Source: an uncultured Flavobacteriales bacterium
GTDB taxonomy: Bacteria; Bacteroidota; Bacteroidia; Flavobacteriales; Crocinitomicaceae
NCBI GenBank assembly: GCA_946480815.1
Contig: CAMLLB010000029.1
Coordinates: 1 to 45,915, forward strand
Direction of reading: 5' to 3'
DNA: 45,915 bases
Below are positions 8,739-18,188 of the stretch, piece after piece. A program made the position numbers and the translations under genes. Each line of letters begins with the position of its first letter. Position 1 is the stretch's first letter. Below the pieces are notes generated by a model. That model searched no databases. It had not been told where the DNA came from and saw only the letters and a list, made by a program, of their open reading frames with translations.

Positions 8739-9608
8739 ATGAAAAACACCTTTCTATTCTTATTCCTGGCTTTCACGGGTACCCTATCGTTTGGGCAGAA
8801 AAATAAAGCGAAACAAACCGAAACTGCGAAACCATTTGTGTTGGGCGTAATTGATGAGATCCAATCCAAAGAATTAGGTGAAAAGCGCGTGGTGAATATT
8901 TACCTTCCGCAAGGATACAATCCGAATGATTCCATCAAATACCCGGTCATTTATTTGCTGGATGGTTCTGCAGATGAAGATTTCATTCACATTGCAGGAT
9001 TGGTCCAATTCTACAATTTTGAATGGATCAACCAGGTGCCAAAATCAATTGTTGTTGGAATTGCTTCAGTTGAAAGACAGCGGGACTTTACCTTTCCTTC
9101 GACTATTGAAGAACAGAAAAAACGCTTCCCGAAAACCGGGCATTCGGATAAATTCATTGCATTTATTGAAAAAGAATTGCAGCCGTTTATGGCAAATAAA
9201 TACAAGGCAACTACAGACAAAACACTGATCGGGCAATCGCTGGGTGGATTATTTGCAACGGAAGTGCTCTTAAAAAAACCGACTCTTTTCAACCGCTATA
9301 TTATCATTAGCCCGAGTTTATGGTGGGACAACGGCTCACTTTTAAATCTGAATTCAGAACTGTTGTCAGAAGGCTTTAACCAACAAACGGATATTTATGT
9401 TGGTGTAGGGAAAGAAGGCTTGACCCCCACTGAACCTCCGCGTGTAATGGAAGTGGATGCGAATCTCCTGGCCGATAAACTGAAAGGTTCCAAAAACGGG
9501 CATGTCAAGATTTTCTTCGATTATTTACCGCTCGAAAATCATGCGACCATTATGCACCAGGCAGTGATGAACGCATTCCAGCATTTGTATACCGTTCCGG
9601 AAGAGTAA
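8739..9608 (+). CDS. Exported alpha/beta-hydrolase, esterase-D/Fes-type
   Basis: From the ATG at 8739 the protein is 289 aa and opens with a clean signal peptide (MKNTFLFLFLAFTGTLSFGQ). An ATG at 8727 would add four residues. The fold is that of the putative esterase family (PF00756): YLPQGY, PVIYLLDG, and a nucleophile elbow GQSLGG with Ser167, then IISPSLWWDNG and a C-terminal ENHATIMH holding the likely catalytic His. Relatives include siderophore and acyl-peptide esterases. Substrate cannot be told. It stands alone, 170 nt before the sorbosone-dehydrogenase operon. Confidence 0.85.
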   Translation: MKNTFLFLFLAFTGTLSFGQKNKAKQTETAKPFVLGVIDEIQSKELGEKRVVNIYLPQGYNPNDSIKYPVIYLLDGSADEDFIHIAGLVQFYNFEWINQVPKSIVVGIASVERQRDFTFPSTIEEQKKRFPKTGHSDKFIAFIEKELQPFMANKYKATTDKTLIGQSLGGLFATEVLLKKPTLFNRYIIISPSLWWDNGSLLNLNSELLSEGFNQQTDIYVGVGKEGLTPTEPPRVMEVDANLLADKLKGSKNGHVKIFFDYLPLENHATIMHQAVMNAFQHLYTVPEE

Positions 9609-9679
9609 GGAACTGTTCCTTGCTTTGATTTACCAAAACTTCTATAAATACTCGCTAAGAAAATGTAAAGGATTTCGCC

Positions 9680-9706
9680 CTGATTGCTCTAATTTGGAGT
9701 AATCAG
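9680..9706 (+). promoter_or_regulatory. Hairpin/inverted repeat before the dehydrogenase operon
   Basis: CTGATTGCTC (9680-9689) pairs with GAGTAATCAG (9697-9706) around a 7-nt TAATTTG loop; one pair is G-T. It could be an operator for the operon starting at 9781 or a terminator for the esterase, but no T run follows, which favours a regulatory site. Confidence 0.4.
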
Positions 9707-9780
9707 TCAGTGAAGTATTCTCAAATCAGGTGCATTCGTTCATGACTGGTTTCACAACCGCCTTCTTAAAACGATGTGCT

Positions 9781-11235
9781 ATGAATAGAAAACTATTTTC
9801 CATTTTCGTCCTTTTTGGTTTATTGACCCTGACAGCTTGTTATACGATGCGTAGGTCAAAAGGTGGCGGCCAGATCAAAACGGTCCCTGCGCGAACTATT
9901 GATACTGCTGATGTTGCGTTAATGCCAGGTTATCAGATCGAGTTAGTTGCCAGCGAGTTTACCTTTCCTGCAGCTATTACTTTTGATGAGTCAGGGAATG
10001 CTTACGTTATAGAAACAGGATATTGCTACGGTGAAGTCTGGACGGTCCCGAAATTGATCCGCCTGAACAATGACGGCACCCGGACAACAATCGCTGAAGG
10101 AGGCAAAAACGGTCCCTGGACAGGTGTTGCTTATTATAAAGGACATTTTTACATTGCAGAAGGCGGAGCGCTTGATGGCGGGAAAATCCTTCGGATCTCA
10201 AAATCAGGAACGATCAAGGTACTGACGGATAAACTCCCCAGTTTCGGAGATCATCATACCAATGGTCCGGTGATCAAAGACGGTTACATTTACTTTGGAC
10301 AGGGAACTGCAACGAACTCCGCGGTGGTTGGACCCGATAACGCTTCCTTCGGATGGTTGTCGCGCAAACCCGGTTTTCATGATATTCCCTGTAAAGACAT
10401 CCAATTAAACGGGGTGAATTATCCGTCAGATAATGTATTGACGGAAAACCCGGATGATACGACGCTTACAGGACCATTTTCGGCATTCGGGAAATCAGTT
10501 TCCCCGGGACAAGTCATTAAGGGGGCTGTTCCCTGCACGGGTGCGGTTATGCGTATTCCGTTGGAAGGCGGAGAACCGGAGTTGGTGGCTTGGGGACTTC
10601 GAAATCCATACGGATTGGCGTTTTCCAATGAAGGGAAACTATTCATTACTGAAAATGGTTACGACGATCGGGGAAGCCGGCCTGTATGGGGAGCGGGTGA
10701 TGTGCTCTGGGAAATTCAGACCGGTATGTGGTATGGCTGGCCGGATTTTTCAGAAGGGAAGCCTATCCAAAACGACGAAGAGTTCAAAGTGCCCGGTAAA
10801 GACAAGGTGAAACCGGTACTTCAAAAATACCCCAATGATCCTCCGAAACCAGCAGCAATCTTTGGAGTGCATTCTTCGGCTAATGGATTTGACTTTTCAA
10901 CAAGCAATAAATTTGGGTTTGTAGGGGAAGCTTTCATTGCGGAGTTTGGTGATATGGCACCTGCGGTTGGTGATGTAGTGGTTCCGGTCGGGTTTAAAAT
11001 AGTCCGTGTGGATGTTAAGACAGGTGTGATCCGTGATTTTGCAGTTAATGTGGGCAGGAAGAACGGTCCTGCATCCTGGTTGGGTACGGGAGGATTGGAA
11101 CGGCCGCTTTCGGTTCAGTTTGATCCCAGCGGTGAAACCATGTATGTCGTCGACTTCGGGATCCTGAAAATGACGAAAGAAGGTCCGCAACCACAAGCAA
11201 AAACAGGTGTAATCTGGAAAATCAGGAAATTATGA
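9781..11235 (+). CDS. PQQ/sorbosone-dehydrogenase-like beta-propeller lipoprotein
   Basis: From the ATG at 9781 the protein is 484 aa with a lipoprotein signal (LTLTAC, Cys20). A GTG at 9730 would add 17 residues that hide this signal. The body is a six-bladed propeller of the glucose/sorbosone dehydrogenase type: PGYQIELVASEFTFPAAITF, then GPWTGVAYYKGHFYIAEGG, then VAWGLRNPYGLAF and WGAGDVLWEIQ. Members oxidise sugars or aldoses with PQQ, but the cofactor residues cannot be verified by eye. The stop overlaps the next gene (ATGA), a cytochrome c, which would be a natural electron acceptor. A TonB receptor follows. Confidence 0.82.
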   Translation: MNRKLFSIFVLFGLLTLTACYTMRRSKGGGQIKTVPARTIDTADVALMPGYQIELVASEFTFPAAITFDESGNAYVIETGYCYGEVWTVPKLIRLNNDGTRTTIAEGGKNGPWTGVAYYKGHFYIAEGGALDGGKILRISKSGTIKVLTDKLPSFGDHHTNGPVIKDGYIYFGQGTATNSAVVGPDNASFGWLSRKPGFHDIPCKDIQLNGVNYPSDNVLTENPDDTTLTGPFSAFGKSVSPGQVIKGAVPCTGAVMRIPLEGGEPELVAWGLRNPYGLAFSNEGKLFITENGYDDRGSRPVWGAGDVLWEIQTGMWYGWPDFSEGKPIQNDEEFKVPGKDKVKPVLQKYPNDPPKPAAIFGVHSSANGFDFSTSNKFGFVGEAFIAEFGDMAPAVGDVVVPVGFKIVRVDVKTGVIRDFAVNVGRKNGPASWLGTGGLERPLSVQFDPSGETMYVVDFGILKMTKEGPQPQAKTGVIWKIRKL

Positions 11236-11585
11236 AAAAGTTCTTACTAGTGGTGGTTATCGTGTGCCTCGGAACCATATTCTTCCCTTATTGCAGTATT
11301 CGCAAATCGGAACCGATAACCGGAAAGGAATTCGTTCCGTTGAATGAGCAAATAGCACATGGGGAACGCCTGTATATGCAATACTGTCAAAAGTGTCATC
11401 CGGCAGGTGAAGGTGGTCTTGGCATGGCGATCAATCCTGTTCCCGTTCCTCAATTTGTAAAACGTTTCCAGGTCCGTCATGGATTAGGAGTGATGCCTTC
11501 TTTTAAAAAAGATGAAATTTCCAAATCCGATCTGAAAGATATTTCAAAGTACATGCGGGCATGGCAGCATTACAAAGGAAAATGA
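11232..11585 (+). CDS. Small c-type cytochrome, probable lipoprotein
   Basis: The 117-aa protein has a hydrophobic leader ending FFPYC (Cys21, a possible lipidation site) and one haem-binding CXXCH motif (Cys52, Cys55, His56, in YCQKCHPAGEGGLG). A Met near residue 88 (GVMPSF) is a plausible axial ligand. This is a class I single-haem cytochrome of standard length. It overlaps the dehydrogenase stop by 4 nt and the TonB receptor start by 4 nt, so the three are translationally coupled. It probably takes electrons from the upstream dehydrogenase. Confidence 0.9.
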   Translation: MKKFLLVVVIVCLGTIFFPYCSIRKSEPITGKEFVPLNEQIAHGERLYMQYCQKCHPAGEGGLGMAINPVPVPQFVKRFQVRHGLGVMPSFKKDEISKSDLKDISKYMRAWQHYKGK

Positions 11586-13933
11586 GCTTTTTCAGATGTC
11601 AGTTGTCAGTGTGGTTGATCTTACTGACATTCCCGGCTATGTCCCAGGATTTTTCCGGTATCGTACGAAATGAAACGGGCGAACCTGTCCGGGCAAAGAT
11701 CCGGGTATTGAATACGGAAACAGAAACCAGTTCAGGTCCCGACGGAATGTTCCGGATTACCGGGCTTCCGCCGGGTGAATACCTGTTGTCTGTTTCGTCT
11801 GCAACTACCGGTACACATGAATATTGGATTCATTTTCCGGATACTGTGAAACACGAGATTATCCTGGCAAGCAAAACTGTGACATTGGAGACCGTTACGG
11901 TATCTGCCACGAAACAGGAAACCTTGCAACGCGATTTTACAGGCAGTATCACAACCTTATCCGCAAGAGATGTGAGCCAATTCCGGCTGTGGAATACGGT
12001 AGAGCTGACAGCGATCGCTCCGAACCTTTTTGCAGGAAATCCGGGTGATAACCGAACGGTTACTTCTATCCGGGGAATAACATCCACTTCTTATGATCCG
12101 GCGGTAGCGACGTATATTGATGGGGTCAACCAGTTCGGATTGGATACCTATATTTCAGAATTGCTGGACGTGGAGCGAATAGAGTTCCTGCGTGGTCCGC
12201 AAGGCACACTTTATGGTCGTGGTGCGATGGGTGGCGTGATCAGTATTACAACAAAACAGCCAACAAATAAAACCAAGGGATTTGCAGAAGTAAACCTTGG
12301 TAATGTGGGGTTGCAGCGCTATAGCGCCGGAATTAGCACACCACTTGTCAAAAACAAGCTGTTTGCAGGTGCTTCGGCAGTATATCAATCCCGCGATGGT
12401 TTTTTCACCAATGATTTCAATCAGACGTCTTTTGATCAGCAGCAAAGTATCACAGCCAGTTACAATTTGAAATGCCTGGTGAACGAACGCTGGACAATTC
12501 GTGGCAATTTCAAGCAACATCATCACCGCAACAAAGGTGCCTTTCCGCTCTCACCAGGTAAAGAAGAAGCTTTTGAGCAGCCTTATCGCCTGAACCAGGA
12601 TGCAGTTGCAAAAATGATCGACAATACACTGAACGGATCACTTTCGATTCATTATTTCGGGAAGAAATTCCATTTTGTTTCACAATCGACTTTTCAAACC
12701 AATCAACGTTATTATGATGGTGCTGTCGACGGCGATTTTTCTCCGATGGATGCCGTATCTATTTACAATAATTACGGAGACAAATGGAACCGGACGACTG
12801 TACCGGCCCAGGAATTCCGGTTTACTTCACCGGCAACTGCAAAGCGCCTGAAATGGATTGCCGGAACGTATTTGTTCTTCCAGGAAGCGTTTGTAAAACA
12901 AGCGGTCAGATATGGAAGTGATGCCTTACTGATCGGTGCGCCTGATACGGCATTTTCCGTTATTAATACTTCGCGGTTCCAAAGCGTTGGAAGTGCTGTA
13001 TTCGGACAGGCTACACTGGTGCTGATCGACAAGCTGGAATTAACTGCAGGACTAAGATATGACCTCGAATACAAAACACAATCCGTGTTAAGTGAATACC
13101 AGAAAGATCCCGATCCGGAACCTCTTTTTGCTCTGCGTTCCGACACAACGGGGAAGGCACAATTTGCGGCTTTTTCACCGAAAGCAGGCATCCTTTACCG
13201 GATTAACGAAGCTTCAGCAGCTTATGCAAGTTATAGCAGGGGATTTCGTCCCGGCGGATTGACGCAATTATCGAACGATCCTTCTCAACCGCCCTTATAT
13301 GCATTTGATCCTGAGTTCAGTGATAATTTTGAGGTGGGGATTCGCAGCAGTCTATTAAAGGATCGATTATACATTCACTTTGCGGCTTTTTATACCACTG
13401 TATTGAACGCCCAGTTACCAACGTTGATCCTCCCGGAGGCCATTACCGTGACCCGTAATGTGGGGAAATTGATCAGTAAAGGCGTTGAGGTGGAACTTTC
13501 AGCACTTCCGGTTAAACAGCTGGAAGTCCGCTACCAGTTCGGTTATACGGATGCACGGTACCGGTCGTTAGTGCTTTCTCAAAACGGGGAAGCCGTCCAA
13601 CTCGATAATCGTCGTCAGCTTTTTACTCCTGACGTGACATCTTTGCTGGTATTTCAATATACCATTCCAACAAACAGTTCCCTGCACCCGATTTTACGGG
13701 CAGAATGGAAATACATCGGTAAACACTTTTTCGATCTGGCCAATAAAATTTCCCAGGAAGCATACAATTTGCTGAATGTGCGAGCCGGAATCGTTTACAA
13801 ACAGTTCGAATCAGCGATTTGGGTACGGAACCTGACGGATACCCGTTTCATTGATTATGCGTACGACTTTGGAGCTGTTCATTTGGGAGCGCCAAGAACC
13901 TATGGTGTTTCGCTGATCTTTCGAATGGAATGA
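11582..13933 (+). CDS. TonB-dependent outer-membrane receptor
   Basis: From the ATG at 11582, which overlaps the previous stop, the protein is 783 aa. A signal peptide ends near AMSQ. Next is a carboxypeptidase-regulatory domain (~22-105, with SGIVRNETGEPVRAKIRV), a plug domain (~115-225, with VTSIRGI, YIDGV, and ERIEFLRGPQGTLYGRGAMGG), and a 22-strand barrel ending in a C-terminal aromatic-rich strand (GVSLIFRME). It resembles the iron-complex type of receptor (FecA/FhuE-like) rather than SusC, and no SusD gene is adjacent. Substrate may be a sugar acid or a redox substrate for the coupled dehydrogenase; that is inference. Confidence 0.92.
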   Translation: MSFFRCQLSVWLILLTFPAMSQDFSGIVRNETGEPVRAKIRVLNTETETSSGPDGMFRITGLPPGEYLLSVSSATTGTHEYWIHFPDTVKHEIILASKTVTLETVTVSATKQETLQRDFTGSITTLSARDVSQFRLWNTVELTAIAPNLFAGNPGDNRTVTSIRGITSTSYDPAVATYIDGVNQFGLDTYISELLDVERIEFLRGPQGTLYGRGAMGGVISITTKQPTNKTKGFAEVNLGNVGLQRYSAGISTPLVKNKLFAGASAVYQSRDGFFTNDFNQTSFDQQQSITASYNLKCLVNERWTIRGNFKQHHHRNKGAFPLSPGKEEAFEQPYRLNQDAVAKMIDNTLNGSLSIHYFGKKFHFVSQSTFQTNQRYYDGAVDGDFSPMDAVSIYNNYGDKWNRTTVPAQEFRFTSPATAKRLKWIAGTYLFFQEAFVKQAVRYGSDALLIGAPDTAFSVINTSRFQSVGSAVFGQATLVLIDKLELTAGLRYDLEYKTQSVLSEYQKDPDPEPLFALRSDTTGKAQFAAFSPKAGILYRINEASAAYASYSRGFRPGGLTQLSNDPSQPPLYAFDPEFSDNFEVGIRSSLLKDRLYIHFAAFYTTVLNAQLPTLILPEAITVTRNVGKLISKGVEVELSALPVKQLEVRYQFGYTDARYRSLVLSQNGEAVQLDNRRQLFTPDVTSLLVFQYTIPTNSSLHPILRAEWKYIGKHFFDLANKISQEAYNLLNVRAGIVYKQFESAIWVRNLTDTRFIDYAYDFGAVHLGAPRTYGVSLIFRME

Positions 13934-14023
13934 GGGGATGGATTTTTATTTGACTGCTAACGTGTTGTTTTTCAATATTATTGATTATCATTGAATTAAG
14001 ATAATAAACTATTCACTGGAAGT

Positions 14024-14554
14024 ATGAATACGCACACCGACAAAACACACAAGAAGAGTCAATCCGATGCTGTTTCTCAAAAAAAACGTACAGAGGGGGC
14101 AACTTTTCAACTGGTAGATAACCGCCCGGAAGCCATTGCTCAGCGAAAATTACAGGAGGCCGCAAATAATTCCAAACCAATACAAAAAATGACCGCTACC
14201 GCAGAGTTTTTTGAAAAACATACTGCGGATTCAGAAGAAGAGGCCATTGAGAAAAGCAAAACCAGAACAGGAAAATGGAAAACGAATTCTATCATGGATT
14301 TCGGAGAGGAGCGAACTCCTTTCAATTTTCAGAGTGATGCAACACTAAGCGGACCGTTTGCTGTTGCTGCAGATGGTTGGGACATTACAAAAATTCGTGG
14401 CGGTGCAGATTTTGAAGGGACTATTGCGGGTCGCTCGGGTTCGTTCACGGGTACCGCCTCCAAGAAAGCATTGGCTGGTGGAGGACATGTGGGAGAAGCG
14501 AATCACAGCGATGGGTTTAAAGATGGGATCACAGATGCTCCAAAAAGCATTTAA
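14024..14554 (+). CDS. Orphan protein with polymorphic-toxin/eCIS-cargo-type N-terminal motif
   Basis: The 176-aa protein begins with a Lys/Ser/Thr-rich, disordered head and then LVDNRPEAIAQRKLQEAANN (residues 30-49). That motif is found at the N-terminus of many Bacteroidota polymorphic-toxin and DUF4157-type proteins, some linked to contractile injection systems. The remaining ~120 residues, rich in Gly and Asp, are not a recognised toxin domain; they read FGEERTPFNFQSDATLSGPF then DGWDITKIRGGADFEG. No immunity gene or injection machinery is nearby. It may be a short cargo or a toxin remnant. Confidence 0.6.
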   Translation: MNTHTDKTHKKSQSDAVSQKKRTEGATFQLVDNRPEAIAQRKLQEAANNSKPIQKMTATAEFFEKHTADSEEEAIEKSKTRTGKWKTNSIMDFGEERTPFNFQSDATLSGPFAVAADGWDITKIRGGADFEGTIAGRSGSFTGTASKKALAGGGHVGEANHSDGFKDGITDAPKSI

Positions 14555-14583
14555 CCGAGGATAGGTAGGCTTTCGGTTGAATT

Positions 14584-15177
14584 TCAGCCTTTCTTCAAAA
14601 TCCCGTTTTTCACACTTTCATTGATCAGTTCTTTGGCATAAGACCAAATGTTCTCTGAACCTTCTTTCATGATGCTTTTCTTCTCATGGACCTTTTCATA
14701 ATTCACTCCGAATTCGCTCCAGGTCCCGCCTTTATTGGAAGTATTTTGCAATAAAGGTTCCAGGCGGTCCATGGTACGGGCAAATTTGGCCTCATTTGTA
14801 ATACCCGCTTCGAATTCTTCCCAAATTGCGATCAATTCTTCAGCTTGTTCTTTCGGAAGCATTCCAAAAATACGCTGTGCAGCCAGGCGTTCTTCATCCG
14901 AATTGGAATGGCTCTTTTCGGTATCATAAATAAAAGTATCTCCGGCATCTATTTCTACGATGTCGTGGATCAGGACCATTTTAATCACTTTCAGCAAATC
15001 AACGGGAACATTGGAATGTTCTGCCAGTACCAGGGCCATCATTGCCAGGTGCCAACTGTGTTCTGCGTCATTTTCATTCCGGTCGCTGTTGAACAGTTTT
15101 GTTTTACGCTGAATGTATTTCACTTTATCAATTTCCTTGATGAATTCGATCTGCTTCACTAAGTTTTCAGGAGTCAT
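14584..15177 (-). CDS. HD-domain hydrolase, YfbR/HDDC2-like
   Basis: The likely product is 197 aa from the ATG at 15177 (MTPENLVKQIEFIKEIDKVK). An in-frame ATG at 15213 would add 12 residues without homology. The HD metal site is visible: His in NDAEHSWHLAMMAL, then HDIVEIDAGDTF, with the conserved His-Asp pair, and a later Asp in ARTMDRLEPLLQN. This family includes 5'-deoxynucleotidases acting on dNMPs. It stands alone, convergent with the orphan gene ending at 14554. Confidence 0.85.
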   Translation of the reverse strand: MTPENLVKQIEFIKEIDKVKYIQRKTKLFNSDRNENDAEHSWHLAMMALVLAEHSNVPVDLLKVIKMVLIHDIVEIDAGDTFIYDTEKSHSNSDEERLAAQRIFGMLPKEQAEELIAIWEEFEAGITNEAKFARTMDRLEPLLQNTSNKGGTWSEFGVNYEKVHEKKSIMKEGSENIWSYAKELINESVKNGILKKG

Positions 15178-15349
15178 TGTTACCGGGATTTTACCGGTGT
15201 AAAGGTAATCCAATTCAAGCCGTGGATCAAGACAACAGATCAGTTTTAAGTGTCATTAACTCAAACTTGATTTTTTAGATTTCCTGGGATATCCTAAATT
15301 GTAGCAGGTATGCATGTAAAACACATTATTCAGAAAAGGATCATAAGGC

Positions 15350-16726
15350 ATGAAAAATTTTGACGCACTCATTATCGGTTCCGGGCAAGCGGGGACTCCT
15401 TTGGCACACAAACTTGCCGATGAAGGATTCTCTGTGGCAATTATAGAGAAAAACACTGTTGGAGGAACATGTGTAAATACAGGCTGTACTCCTACAAAAG
15501 CCTATGTTGCCAGCGCCCGACGCATGTGGGAGACAGAACACTCAAAAGATTTGGGTATTTCTCTGAAAGGGAAGTCTTTTGCAGACCTTAAAAAGATTAA
15601 ACTCCGTAAAGACCGGATAGTAGCAGATTCGGTCCAATCGATCCGGCAAAGTTTTCGGAGCAATGCTAAAATTACCCTGATCAAAGGTGAAGCATCTTTT
15701 GTGTCCGATCATGTTATCCGGGTAAACGGCAAAAAATATACGGCGCCGAAGATATTTATCAATACGGGTGCGCGCGCGTTAATTCCTGAGGAGTACAACA
15801 ATGTGGAATACCTCACCAATGAATCCATTTTGAAACTGACGGAAGTGCCCAAACACCTGGTTATTATCGGCGGCAGTTACATCGGGCTCGAATTCGGACA
15901 GCTCTTCAGACGGTTTGGGAGCAAAGTAACGATCATTGAACGCTCCGACCAGATAATCAGTCGTGAAGACGAAGAGACAAGTAAAGTTATCCAGGAGAAC
16001 CTGGAAAGTGACGGGGTAAAATTTATCAAACAAGCAGGCACTATTTCTGCAGAAGGTAAATCTGGGAAGATCCGGGTTAGCTATCGAACAGATGCTGCAG
16101 ATCATGTTGTTTCTGCTACTCACTTGCTTTTGGCGATCGGGAGAATTCCCAATACGGATCAACTGAACTTGGCTGAAACAAAAATCAAGACCGATAAACG
16201 AGGATATATTACCGTAAACGATTACTGTGAAACAAGTGTGCCGGATGTATTTGCACTTGGAGATTGCAATGGAAAAGGTGCTTTCACACACACTTCGTAC
16301 AATGATTTTCAAATTGTAGCATCGTATTTATTCGAGGAGAAAAAAAGAAAGATTTCAGACCGCATTCCAACCTACGGACTCTTTGTCGATCCGCCGCTTG
16401 GAAGGGTCGGCATGACAAAAAAAGAAGCGCTTGAGAAAGGACTGAAAATCAGGGAAGCGCGCCGGGAAATGTCGCAAGTAGCCAGAGCGATTGAAAAAGG
16501 GGAGACCAGGGGCTTTATGAGTATGCTCATCAATGAGAAGGACAATACCATTATCGGTGCTGCGGTATTAGGGGTCGGGGGAGATGAAATTATTTCAGGA
16601 ATCCTGAACCTGATGGTCTCCGGTATTTCGTATACGGTACTTCGCGATACCGTTGTATTGCATCCTACCGTTTCCGAATTAATTCCCACAGCTCTGGAAA
16701 AGCTTACAGATGTAAACCAGTTTTAA
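15350..16726 (+). CDS. FAD-dependent pyridine nucleotide-disulfide oxidoreductase (mercuric reductase/Lpd-like)
   Basis: The 458-aa protein has the FAD-binding GSGQAG motif (residues 10-15), a redox disulfide in GGTCVNTGCTPTK (Cys41 and Cys46), a second dinucleotide fold IIGGSYIGLEFGQ, the FAD-contact motif TSVPDVFALGDCNG, and a C-terminal dimerisation domain ending VLHPTVSELIPTALEKL. It belongs to the Lpd/glutathione reductase/MerA family. No N-terminal metal-binding domain and no C-terminal paired Cys of true MerA are seen, and no mer genes are nearby, so it is more likely a generic disulfide or quinone reductase. Confidence 0.88.
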   Translation: MKNFDALIIGSGQAGTPLAHKLADEGFSVAIIEKNTVGGTCVNTGCTPTKAYVASARRMWETEHSKDLGISLKGKSFADLKKIKLRKDRIVADSVQSIRQSFRSNAKITLIKGEASFVSDHVIRVNGKKYTAPKIFINTGARALIPEEYNNVEYLTNESILKLTEVPKHLVIIGGSYIGLEFGQLFRRFGSKVTIIERSDQIISREDEETSKVIQENLESDGVKFIKQAGTISAEGKSGKIRVSYRTDAADHVVSATHLLLAIGRIPNTDQLNLAETKIKTDKRGYITVNDYCETSVPDVFALGDCNGKGAFTHTSYNDFQIVASYLFEEKKRKISDRIPTYGLFVDPPLGRVGMTKKEALEKGLKIREARREMSQVARAIEKGETRGFMSMLINEKDNTIIGAAVLGVGGDEIISGILNLMVSGISYTVLRDTVVLHPTVSELIPTALEKLTDVNQF

Positions 16727-16784
16727 GTTCTTTTAAGAATCCGCCACGGCTTTTTGTTCTAAATTGAAGGAAAATCCGGGAGTT

Positions 16785-18140
16785 ATGTCGTTTTTCTCGA
16801 ATATCCGAACAATTTATCGCTTGTTTAAACAAGTGGACCAGGAGCAACTTGTCCGTTTATCCGAAAAGATAAATCTTGCCGAGGTCATGGACCAGGTAGG
16901 GAAATTGGATGATAAGCAATTGGCAGGCCTGATGAAATGGATTGGAGGAACTCACGAAAAGAAAGAACTTCCGGCAATAGATGGTGATTTTTACAACATC
17001 GGTCACACACTGAACCGGGAAGAAAGGGCACTTCAGCTAAAAGTCAGGGCTTTTATGGAAGAAGAAGTAAAACCTCTTGTGAATGATTACTGGTTGCGAG
17101 GAGAATTTCCCCATGCCCTGATTCCGAAAGTAGCTGCATTGGACATTTGTGGTATTGCGTATGAAGGTTTCAGTGATCCGCTGAGATCTTGCCTGATAGA
17201 AGGTGTGTTGGCAATGGAAATGGCGAGAGTAGATGCTTCGTTTGCTACTTTTTTCGGAATCCAAAGTGGCCTGGTGATGGGTTCCATCTATTTATTGGGT
17301 TCTGAAGAGCAGAAAAGGGAATGGCTTCCGGAATTGAAAAGTTTACGGAAAATAGGCGCATTCGGATTGACAGAGCCGGAAGTAGGATCTGCGGTCGCGG
17401 GTGGATTAACCATGAAAGCAAAACGGAATGGGGATTCCTGGATCCTGAACGGGCAAAAAAAATGGATCGGTAATGCCACATTTGCAGATGTAATCATTAT
17501 CTGGGCAGAAGACGAAGAAGATAAACAGGTCAAGGGATTTTTGGTGAGGAAAGAAAATCCGGGTTTACAGGTTGAAAAAATGGAAGATAAGATGGCACTT
17601 CGGATTGTTCAAAATGGGGTGGTGACTTTGACCGATTGTGAGGTGACGGAAGCAGATCGTTTACAAAAAGCCAATTCCTTTAAGGATACGGCAAATGTAT
17701 TACGAATGACACGCGCGGGTGTAGCCTGGCTTGCGGTAGGTTGTGCCCGTGGAGCTTACGAAGCCGCACTGAAATACACGCAGGAACGGAAACAGTTCGG
17801 AAAGCCGATCGCCTCTTTCCAGTTAATACAAAATCACCTGGTGGAAATGCTCACCAATTTAACGGCGATGCAAACCATGGTGGCGCGTTTATCCGAGTTA
17901 CAGGACCAAAAAGAATTGACGGACGAACACGCTTCCCTGGCAAAAGTGTTCTGTAGTTTGCGTACACGTGATATTGTAAGCAGGGCACGTGAAGTAATGG
18001 GAGGAAACGGGATTTTACTGGAATACGACGTTGCCCGGTTTGTAGCTGATGCGGAAGCGATTTATTCCTATGAAGGAACGAAAGAGATCAATACCCTGAT
18101 TGTGGGGCGGGCGATAACCGGTTATAGTGCGTTTGTCTGA
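16785..18140 (+). CDS. Acyl-CoA dehydrogenase family protein
   Basis: From the ATG at 16785 the protein is 451 aa; a TTG at 16764 would add seven residues. Residues ~85-450 are the acyl-CoA dehydrogenase fold: FGLTEPEVGSAVAGGLTMKA, then WILNGQKKWIGNATFADVII, then YTQERKQFGKPIASFQLIQ, and a C-terminal IYSYEGTKEINTLIVGRAITG with the Glu position of the glutaryl/isovaleryl type. The first ~80 residues, with helices and DQVGKLDDKQLAGLMKW, are an extra N-terminal extension. It stands alone, so the substrate is not indicated by neighbours. Confidence 0.9.
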   Translation: MSFFSNIRTIYRLFKQVDQEQLVRLSEKINLAEVMDQVGKLDDKQLAGLMKWIGGTHEKKELPAIDGDFYNIGHTLNREERALQLKVRAFMEEEVKPLVNDYWLRGEFPHALIPKVAALDICGIAYEGFSDPLRSCLIEGVLAMEMARVDASFATFFGIQSGLVMGSIYLLGSEEQKREWLPELKSLRKIGAFGLTEPEVGSAVAGGLTMKAKRNGDSWILNGQKKWIGNATFADVIIIWAEDEEDKQVKGFLVRKENPGLQVEKMEDKMALRIVQNGVVTLTDCEVTEADRLQKANSFKDTANVLRMTRAGVAWLAVGCARGAYEAALKYTQERKQFGKPIASFQLIQNHLVEMLTNLTAMQTMVARLSELQDQKELTDEHASLAKVFCSLRTRDIVSRAREVMGGNGILLEYDVARFVADAEAIYSYEGTKEINTLIVGRAITGYSAFV

Positions 18141-18188
18141 TTCCGTAACTCACATCGAAATGAATTAGAAATTATAAAAAAACACAAG

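Noticed and set aside
15350..16726. Mercuric reductase
   Set aside because: No metal-binding N-terminal domain, no C-terminal Cys pair and no mer genes nearby; only the general disulfide-reductase family is supported.
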